Of a stretch of 64,000 bases of DNA, positions 57,917 to 64,000 are shown one piece after another. The notes under the pieces were generated by a model that was not told the DNA's origin, searched no databases, and saw only the letters and a list, made by a program, of their open reading frames with translations. Every line of letters starts with the position of its first letter. Within the stretch, counting starts at the first letter, position 1. Origin of the DNA: Candidatus Nitrotoga arctica (GTDB lineage: Bacteria > Pseudomonadota > Gammaproteobacteria > Burkholderiales > Gallionellaceae); assembly GCF_918378365.1 (NCBI RefSeq), contig NZ_OU912926.1, positions 2,418,001 through 2,482,000 on the forward strand. The letters are read 5' to 3'. The translations under genes and the position numbers were made by a program.

Positions 57917-59650
57917 TCATTTCCGATCGGGCTTTGTTGCATCTGCCCCACGCAACTCTTCCATGCGAGTGAGGCCTTGCGATATCTCCCCCTTGCGGCT
58001 TTCCGTAGTACGTACCAACAATTCTTTTTCGACTTGCTTTGCCAAGAGTTCCGTCTGCAGCGATTTCACTCGCACCTCGAGCTCGGCCTCTTCGGCATCG
58101 AGCCTGACGCGCTTAAGCTTCATAGCGACTTCGTTGACCTCGTTCGCGACCCGGTCGGCGCGTTCCTTTTGCCAGCGCAACGCACCCATCAAAACCTCAC
58201 CGCCTGCAGTATAGGTGTCGGTCAGTGTCACACCCGAATCGCTGAGGATCAGCTCGCGCACTTGGTTCGAATGCGCCGTGCCACGGGACTTGATGATGGA
58301 CAAGCCCCGGTTGCGCTCCCCGGCCTGAAGTAAATAGTTGAGGTGGATCCAGGTGTCCGCGATCTTCGATATCTGTAAGGACGAATTGCCTTCCGACTGA
58401 CTGGACATCTCGTCAAGCAAGCTAGTGCAGACCAGGGTCGTGCCGTTAGCCTTAGACCAGTCAATTAACCGTTCTGCCACACTGCGCGCGGTCAATGCAT
58501 TGCCGGATTTGGACCATGTGGAGACTGGATCGATCACCAGACAACGAGCTTTGTGCTCCTTAGCAAGCGTCTTGATGCGCGCAAGAAATGTTTCTGCACT
58601 ACCGGTGATGGTGCGAGCTGAGATCATGCGCAGACTCCCGCTTTTTACGTAACGACCAAGCTGGATACCTACCGAAGCCAGGTTACGAATCACCTCGGCC
58701 CCGTCGGAATCAAAACTCACGAACAGCGTGCGCTCGCCGCGCTGACAGGCTGCATCCGCGAACGCACCACTCAAAGTGGTTTTGGCCGTGCCTGAGAATC
58801 CCGTGATCAGCACACTGGCGCCGCGGTAATAGCCGCCGCCCAACATAGTATCGAGCCGCTCCACTCCGCTGGAAATGCGCTCGTTGGTTATCTTGGCGTC
58901 TACACGGCTCGGCGTATGCGCGACGGCGACCTCCAGTCCATTTTTGCCGATCACAAACGGTAATTCATCTTCATCGAAGCTGGAGCCACGATACTTCTGA
59001 ACGCGCATGTTGCGTTGCGACACGCCTAAAATCACGCTGTGATTGAGGATCACGGTGCAATCCACCAAGAAGTGTATGAAGCTGAAAGGCGGTTCGCTCC
59101 TGGTGCTTATATATTCCCCACCAGCCTTAAGGGTAATGATGCCTGTCAGTTCACGCGCCAATAACCACTCATGCAATCTACAGACCTCCCGCCTTCTCGC
59201 CGCCTCATCAGGAAGCAGTGCCAATATGACATCCATGGCATCGAACACAATACGCCGCGTCCTTGTTTCATTGGACTTAGCCTCCAGCACCGCGAGCATC
59301 CCTCTGAGATCGAAATCCCCCGACTGGACCATGTCGGGCATTGGGTTGATATCCATGAAAAATAGTTTTTTCCGCTGCAACTCCGCGAGTTTCCACCCAA
59401 AGCTTTCGGCATTGGCCACGATGCGCTTTGAGTTTTCCTCAAAAGCGACAAAAATACCCGATTCTTTGCACTCTTCCGCGCCATACACCAAAAATTGCAG
59501 CGAAAGTACGGTCTTGCCGGAACCTGGCCCACCTACCAGCAACGTCGTGCGGCCGTGTGGCAAACCTCCGCCAGTGATTTCATCAAAACCGGCGATGCCA
59601 GTCGGTGCTTTGCTTGCCACCTTTAAAATGGGAGATCGGACAGATTTCAT
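57917..59650 (-). CDS. kaiC: KaiC-family double ATPase
   Basis: 577 residues from ATG 59650 (AGGAG 5 bp upstream). CI has Walker A GGPGSGKT (40-47), the catalytic pair E71-E72 in FVAFEENS and IVFDAMDVI. CII has Walker A as GFSGTAKT (284-291). At the position of cyanobacterial E318-E319 it reads D314-S315. The phosphosite region reads SSLQISKIADT, giving S423, S428 and K429 for T426, S431 and T432. A coiled-coil C-terminus of about 90 residues replaces the short KaiA-binding tail. ATP turnover in CI looks normal. Autokinase/ATPase in CII is doubtful. Confidence 0.93.
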   Translation of the reverse strand: MKSVRSPILKVASKAPTGIAGFDEITGGGLPHGRTTLLVGGPGSGKTVLSLQFLVYGAEECKESGIFVAFEENSKRIVANAESFGWKLAELQRKKLFFMDINPMPDMVQSGDFDLRGMLAVLEAKSNETRTRRIVFDAMDVILALLPDEAARRREVCRLHEWLLARELTGIITLKAGGEYISTRSEPPFSFIHFLVDCTVILNHSVILGVSQRNMRVQKYRGSSFDEDELPFVIGKNGLEVAVAHTPSRVDAKITNERISSGVERLDTMLGGGYYRGASVLITGFSGTAKTTLSGAFADAACQRGERTLFVSFDSDGAEVIRNLASVGIQLGRYVKSGSLRMISARTITGSAETFLARIKTLAKEHKARCLVIDPVSTWSKSGNALTARSVAERLIDWSKANGTTLVCTSLLDEMSSQSEGNSSLQISKIADTWIHLNYLLQAGERNRGLSIIKSRGTAHSNQVRELILSDSGVTLTDTYTAGGEVLMGALRWQKERADRVANEVNEVAMKLKRVRLDAEEAELEVRVKSLQTELLAKQVEKELLVRTTESRKGEISQGLTRMEELRGADATKPDRK

Positions 59651-59652
59651 CT

Positions 59653-59910
59653 TTACTCCTGTAGGAAGAATAATGAACTCGGCCACCGCGATGGCGGTTG
59701 ATAATAAGCATCTGATGCTTTGGTTGCAATTCGCTCGACCATTTGTTGCGGATGCCCAACATGAAAGAACGAGACCTGACGTTTACCAGGCATTGCCTTG
59801 GAGGGGTAGGCTAATAACCTTAGACCAAGACTCGAATCCGATAGACACAAGAGTTGGGTACCTCCAGCGTCGTAGTCGAGAACGAAAGCGCGGGAATTGC
59901 TAGCAGACAT
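59653..59910 (-). CDS. 85-residue protein encoded ahead of kaiC, unknown
   Basis: ATG 59910 is preceded by AGGAG at 7 bp, and the TAA lies within the kaiC ribosome-binding region, 2 bp before its ATG. The sequence (FVLDYDAGGTQLLCLSDSSL, then QVSFFHVGHPQQMVERIATKASDAYY) starts with a beta-hairpin-like stretch and ends in a helix and a Trp/Pro tail. I recognise no family. Its codons and start signal look real, and it is the first gene of the kai operon. Confidence 0.7.
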   Translation of the reverse strand: MSASNSRAFVLDYDAGGTQLLCLSDSSLGLRLLAYPSKAMPGKRQVSFFHVGHPQQMVERIATKASDAYYQPPSRWPSSLFFLQE

Positions 59911-60294
59911 ATATAGTCTCCTGTCGAAACATGGAATGGTTCCGAATACAGATCACGCAGAAAAAATCGCGTGAAAGCACGGAAAAAACGGGTTAGGTCA
60001 TTAGATCAGGAGAATGATGATGACCCACAACTTCTTAAAGTATATCACCTTGTTTGCTATAGATGAATACGCGATAACACGCATAAATTACCCATCTAAT
60101 CGAGCAGCTTCCAATAGAAAATTTCTGTATTATTCGGTTAATACTAAATGAACTTAGCTGATTCTCGTCCTCTCCCTGTTCAGTTTTGAATTCGCCTCAG
60201 GTAACTTCACATCTGAAGCAGATCGACTTCCCTGACCCATTAAATTGATTACCAGTCTGCAAAGCAGCTACCATCAATAGCCCTGTTGCAATTG
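59911..60294. other. presumed promoter region of the kai operon
   Basis: About 380 bp between the 85-aa gene and a co-oriented membrane protein gene. I find no convincing -35/-10 pair or terminator, and no ORF. Confidence 0.45.
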
Positions 60295-60783
60295 CTATAC
60301 AGGCCGCATTATCGTCTTGATTCTGGAAATCAACGATTTGATAGTTTGCTTGACCAGTTGATAAGCTGGCCATTGATCCAGGTAAGAGTGAATCAGATTG
60401 AGGTGAAACATCACTTTGTTATATAGCCCAGCAAACCAACGAACTTGCATGAGTGCCGGTCGAGTCAAGTTGAAAATACGGGAAAATAGCGCCATACCAA
60501 GCAGCTTGGCCACCACAAAAATTGCGGTACCCAAAAGCCAATGCCCAGATGCAATAGCATGCAATCCAATGAATTTGGCCGGAATTAATATTAAGCTGGG
60601 TAGTAAAAAAACAAACATAGCCCAGCGGGGTGGCAGTGCCGCGATATGACGTTCTATCGCATGGATCAAGGATAGCGTTCCAAGCCGAGCCATCAGCCGT
60701 TCCGTTTGATCCCAGATAAACTCTTCAATCAAGAAGAACATGGCAACAAGCCAAGTGAGCGGAACGAGGATGAAGCGTTTCAT
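60295..60783 (-). CDS. conserved membrane protein, unknown function
   Basis: 162 residues. An N-terminal hydrophobic segment (FILVPLTWLVAMFFLIEEFIW) is followed by an amphipathic part. Two membrane helices are clear (WAMFVFLLPSLILIPAKFIGL and HWLLGTAIFVVAKLLGMALFS, about 55-100). A basic C-terminal helix (VKQTIKSLISRIKTI) ends it. It resembles hypothetical proteins often annotated only as membrane proteins in proteobacteria. No catalytic motif is visible. Confidence 0.75.
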   Translation of the reverse strand: MKRFILVPLTWLVAMFFLIEEFIWDQTERLMARLGTLSLIHAIERHIAALPPRWAMFVFLLPSLILIPAKFIGLHAIASGHWLLGTAIFVVAKLLGMALFSRIFNLTRPALMQVRWFAGLYNKVMFHLNLIHSYLDQWPAYQLVKQTIKSLISRIKTIMRPV

Positions 60784-61280
60784 TTTGGAGGGATTTTTAT
60801 AGGGACGATTTGTTGTCTATAGTAGCCTAGCCAAACTGCAACGGTTAAGATTTGTAGCTTAGCCACCCAGACAATAATCGTCTCGCTCGTTACCTAGTAT
60901 TCAATAATAGTCATATCCTTAAAATATTCCGAGGTTATGCTCACAGTATCCATGAGCCTGGACCATCCGATTCATCTATCCGACAATAGAAAATCGCCAT
61001 GCTAAAAGCTATCGAAAATGGTGCGAAGCCGCGCTCTAGAGCGAGCGCTTTGTGTTGATGGCAGCGATTGGGGCGAGCGATGCCGACTTGATTGAGACTA
61101 AATAGCTAACCAGCGCAAAATCATAAAGCTCAGGATAGTACTTAAAACCCATGCAAATTTCAGAATGCGTCGAAAGTAACTCTTTCAGTCCAGCCCGTTA
61201 ATCCGTAAATGATGTGTTTTCATTGTGTTGCCGGCATTAATACTTATAGCATTACTACTGAATCAGCAAACGAAAAAATA
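60784..61280. other. intergenic region
   Basis: About 500 bp. A short GC-richer stretch near 61000-61105 looks like coding debris (+ strand, MAAIGASDADLIET in one frame), but it is too short and broken to name. No other feature. Confidence 0.4.
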
Positions 61281-61613
61281 TCAAGGACGTAATGGGCAGT
61301 TCGGGCATTTTGATCGTTCAATTTTTTTGCTAAAACAGCATTCCAGCGACTGCGCCAGATAGCTTGTGGATCGACGGCAAGCTATAAAGGGTATGCCTTG
61401 AACTTGCGCCACGTTACGAAAATGGCGCATCACGTTATGGCCCAAAAAATCCGTGAATAATATCAAAAGTTCTGTATTCCTTGGCAAGCCATGTTGTTTG
61501 CGCTGATGTGATACATGCCGTCCAGTGATATGACGGGTAATGTTTATGTTCCAATCAGAAAGTAATTCAGGAATATTTCCCAAGCGATCCGCACCTATTA
61601 AAATTGCATTCAT
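61281..61613 (-). CDS. DUF2325 domain protein
   Basis: About 110 residues from ATG 61613, preceded by AGGTGA. NAILIGADRLGNIPELL opens a Rossmann-like fold, ELLILFTDFLGHNVMRHFRN and IPFIACRRSTSYLAQSL follow, and a Cys-rich tail (KCPNCP) ends it. This pattern matches DUF2325, a small domain of unknown role found near metal and nitrogen-fixation genes. The two tail Cys could bind metal. The neighbouring ModE and Mop genes also concern oxyanion metals. Confidence 0.8.
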   Translation of the reverse strand: MNAILIGADRLGNIPELLSDWNINITRHITGRHVSHQRKQHGLPRNTELLILFTDFLGHNVMRHFRNVAQVQGIPFIACRRSTSYLAQSLECCFSKKIERSKCPNCPLRP

Positions 61614-61622
61614 AACAATCAC

Positions 61623-62168
61623 CTAAATAATTATCGGTATACAACGGGCTGCATTTGCTGCTTCTTAACCAAGGCGAAATGTCATGGTTAATATGAAAAC
61701 TAAATTTAATCTTTACGAAGCAAGCAGTCCGTGAAATCGTAATATACACTTAAATATAACGATAATTCAAGCCGTTTCCGTAATAATACTGAACGACTCA
61801 GCTGCTCATTGATAATATGATTTGTAATCAATTAATTACGTCCTATCGTCGGACGTCTGTCCGTTCCGTTAAAATCGACTAATGGATTTTATTTGGGATA
61901 AGCCTTAATTTATTTTGCAGTGACATAACATGTCGTTATCGTGTTGTTGCAGACTGGTCTAGAACGGAAATTCGCTCTTTCGGTACCATTCAAAATTCCA
62001 TAATGAACGCATATAGCACTCTTTTGAATCATTTTTTCTGCATACCGGAAAAACACAAAATAGAACTTATTCCTCCTCATTGAATTGGGTAAATTACAAG
62101 GTAAAAATAACCTGTTACCATGATGTGCACAGTCAAAACGGCTAGTTCCGATATACTTTAATTACGAA
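61623..62168. other. intergenic region between divergent DUF2325 and modE genes
   Basis: About 545 bp, AT-rich, no ORF. It must hold promoters in both directions. I found no convincing ModE operator. Confidence 0.45.
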
Positions 62169-62999
62169 ATGGAATGGACATTAAGAATGGAGCCAAAAGA
62201 AAGTTCGATTGAATTACATGGTTCAGTATGGATGACGGTGGGAGGTGAAAATTTTGGTGGTCCGGGCCGCATTGGCTTGCTCTCTAAAATCGCCGAATGC
62301 GGCTCCATTTCCCAAGCAGCCAAGTCCATCAAGATGAGTTACAAGGCCGCTTGGGATGCCATTGACAACATGAACAATTTGTCAGGCGAACCATTGGTGG
62401 AACGGGTAACGGGGGGCAAGGGCGGCGGCGGTACCCGATTGACTCGGCGCGGCGAGCAATTAGTAGAGAGCTTCAGAATCATAGAACGGGAACATCGTGA
62501 ATTTGTTGATCGACTCAGTCGGCAGGCTGAGGGAGTCGCGAGCGATTTTTTATTGATTAAACGAATGAACATGAAAACCAGTGCCCGCAACCAGTTTCTA
62601 GGCAAAGTCTCAGCAATCAAACGCGGGGCCGCCAACGACGAAATCGAACTGAAAATAGTCGGAGGGGAAAAAATTGTCGCTATCATTACTCACGAGAGCA
62701 CAGAGGGACTTGGGTTGTGTCTCGGCGCAGAAATGTTCGCCCTCATCAAGTCATCATCGGTAATTGTCGTGATAGATGATAAAAGCACTAATTTTTCCGC
62801 CCGCAATCGTTTACGCGGCACCATTTCTCGCGTGAACTCCGGGGCAGTCAATACGGAAGTGATCATTGATTTGGCTGGCGGAGGCTCGATTGCTGCCATC
62901 ATCACAAACGGAAGCGCTAGTTCGCTCGGACTCGTTGTTGGGGCGAAAGCCATGGGAATTTTTAAAGCATCCAGTGTGATTTTGGGTATTACAGCATAA
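62169..62999 (+). CDS. modE: ModE-family molybdate-responsive regulator
   Basis: 276 residues. The N-terminal LysR-like winged helix has GRIGLLSKIAECGSISQAAKSIKMSYKAAWDAID in successive parts and KGGGGTRLTRRGEQL. Two Mop domains follow, each starting SARNQFLGKVSAIKRGAANDEI- or SARNRLRGTISRVNSGAVNTEV-like. It binds molybdate (or tungstate) in the Mop pairs and represses or activates target genes. The start is uncertain (ATG 62169 or 62187). Its Mop region is closely similar to the separate Mop protein downstream. Confidence 0.92.
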   Translation: MEWTLRMEPKESSIELHGSVWMTVGGENFGGPGRIGLLSKIAECGSISQAAKSIKMSYKAAWDAIDNMNNLSGEPLVERVTGGKGGGGTRLTRRGEQLVESFRIIEREHREFVDRLSRQAEGVASDFLLIKRMNMKTSARNQFLGKVSAIKRGAANDEIELKIVGGEKIVAIITHESTEGLGLCLGAEMFALIKSSSVIVVIDDKSTNFSARNRLRGTISRVNSGAVNTEVIIDLAGGGSIAAIITNGSASSLGLVVGAKAMGIFKASSVILGITA

Positions 63000-63297
63000 G
63001 CTGGTGTAACGAGGGCACTTGATTGAACTTATGAAAGCTGCAAAATATCAATATACTTTTGTGTTGTTAACACTGAAAGATCCGTATTCGAGTCGTTCCT
63101 GAAATTGTTCTGAATTATTCTGACTAGAAAAAAACAACGTTGACCAAACTTATGCGATCCAAGCGTCCTGCGGAGTAAGGCCACAAGCCCGCCGATCTGT
63201 GCGATAGAGCATAGAAGTGCCAATGGTTATATATTAATATATACTGCGCTTTGTATCACCTGTTATCAATTGTTTTTTCTAACTTAGGAGAATAAAT

Positions 63298-63723
63298 ATG
63301 AAAACCAGTGCCCGTAACCAGTTTCAAGGCAAGGTAACGAATGTCAAACAAGGTTCTGTCAACGACGAGGTTGAGCTGGAAGTGGCTGGAGGGAAAATCG
63401 TCGCTATAGTCACTCATGAGAGCGCAGATGGACTTGGATTACAAGTTGGGGCAAAGGCATTCGCACTCATTAAATCCTCATCAATCATTATTGCGACTGA
63501 CAATAAGGGAGCAAAGTTTTCTGCCCGTAATTCTCTGAATGGTACCATTTCACAAGTGAAATCCGGTGCAGTCAATTCTGAAGTGATAATCGGGCTTGAA
63601 GGTGGCGCTTCTGTTGCGGCTATTGTCACTAACGAAAGTTGCAAGTCACTCGGACTCGCTGTTGGTATGCCAGCTACCGCAATCTTCAAAGCATCAAGCG
63701 TGATCATCGGGACTCAAACGTAA
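63298..63723 (+). CDS. mop: di-Mop molybdate-binding protein (molbindin)
   Basis: 141 residues, two Mop domains: KTSARNQFQGKVTNVKQGSV and KFSARNSLNGTISQVKSGAV. Each is followed by VAIVTHESADGLGL- or VAAIVTNESCKSLGL-type ends. TTAGGAG precedes the ATG. It stores or buffers molybdate in the cytoplasm. It begins with the same nine residues as the ModE Mop region (ModE residue 135, base 62571), and the DNA there is nearly identical, indicating duplication from modE. Confidence 0.93.
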   Translation: MKTSARNQFQGKVTNVKQGSVNDEVELEVAGGKIVAIVTHESADGLGLQVGAKAFALIKSSSIIIATDNKGAKFSARNSLNGTISQVKSGAVNSEVIIGLEGGASVAAIVTNESCKSLGLAVGMPATAIFKASSVIIGTQT

Positions 63724-63784
63724 CTTTCGAGTTATTCCAAACTAAATATGTCGTTAAATTAGGGTGAATTCAAAATTCAAACGT

Positions 63785-63815
63785 CGCCTGCTTTTGTAGT
63801 CGAGCAGGCGGTGTT
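63785..63815 (+). terminator. hairpin downstream of mop
   Basis: An 8-bp stem CGCCTGCT/AGCAGGCG with a 10-nt loop, followed by GTGTTTCGTTT. It lies 60 bp after the mop stop and is probably its terminator, though the T-run is weak. Confidence 0.6.
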
Positions 63816-64000
63816 TCGTTTATGCCGATAAACTGGTCGTTTTTTGACACATTAAATATACCACTTTCCTTCTCCTGTCCAAGGCATGGCATCTTGCAGA
63901 TACAACGCTTGAGCCTTGAAATTTTAGTGCGCTTTGATTCTCGTCTCTGTAAACACTACTAATAACACGATCCAATTTCTATTTTCATTATCAATTCGGT

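Overview
The window looks like chromosomal DNA of a betaproteobacterium, most likely of the Nitrosomonadales/Gallionellaceae type. The basis is moderate GC, an FlhDC-controlled flagellar motor, a Mop-type ModE, PCuAC, and the dacC-dat-DUF493-lipB-lipA order common in this group. No rRNA is present, so the taxonomic call is an inference.

Layout. (1) 1-17,172 is a surface polysaccharide locus. A leftward operon carries the Wzm/Wzt ABC exporter, two sulfotransferases, a DegT aminotransferase, WbqC, a GT2 glycosyltransferase with a coiled-coil tail, methyltransferases and a GT2-GT4 fusion cut by the left edge. A rightward operon carries a GT4 enzyme, a WcaJ-type initiating transferase, an unrecognised membrane-anchored protein and a polytopic GT-C-like protein. 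The leftward half holds several broken genes: a sulfotransferase, a methyltransferase, an exonuclease III fragment and an AlbA/DUF1016 chimera. (2) 17,395-27,095 is housekeeping: a BtuF-like protein, DAHP synthase, pyrimidine nucleotidase, argB, PCuAC, HDOD, dacC, dat, DUF493, lipB and lipA. (3) 27,449-34,674 has a His-rich secreted protein, motBA and flhCD (minus strand), a NarL-type kinase/regulator pair, and two long palindromes sharing one core. (4) 34,796-42,170 mixes small metabolic genes with decayed DNA: an IS701-type transposase remnant and a DUF2779 gene with three in-frame stops. (5) 43,005-49,041 is a relic island: tRNA-Ser and tRNA-Arg, a ruined tyrosine integrase, a broken Sel1 gene, a one-module NRPS (C-A-T-TE) with two frameshifts, and an apparently intact Sfp-type phosphopantetheinyl transferase. 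(6) 49,279-59,910 is a tightly coupled leftward operon: an 85-aa unknown protein, KaiC, KaiB, a 1198-aa PAS-GAF-GGDEF-EAL-REC protein, a 103-aa protein, HDOD, a PAS histidine kinase and a REC-HD-GYP regulator. (7) 60,295-63,723 has a membrane protein, a DUF2325 protein, ModE and a stand-alone di-Mop protein.

The most interesting system is the kai operon. A KaiB/KaiC pair without KaiA is translationally coupled to c-di-GMP hydrolases and two-component parts. Its KaiC has an altered second ATPase domain and only part of the canonical phosphosite triad. A reasonable inference is that Kai-type ATPase state is converted into c-di-GMP level and surface behaviour. The second theme is gene decay: about ten identifiable broken genes lie in the accessory parts, whereas the housekeeping block is intact.
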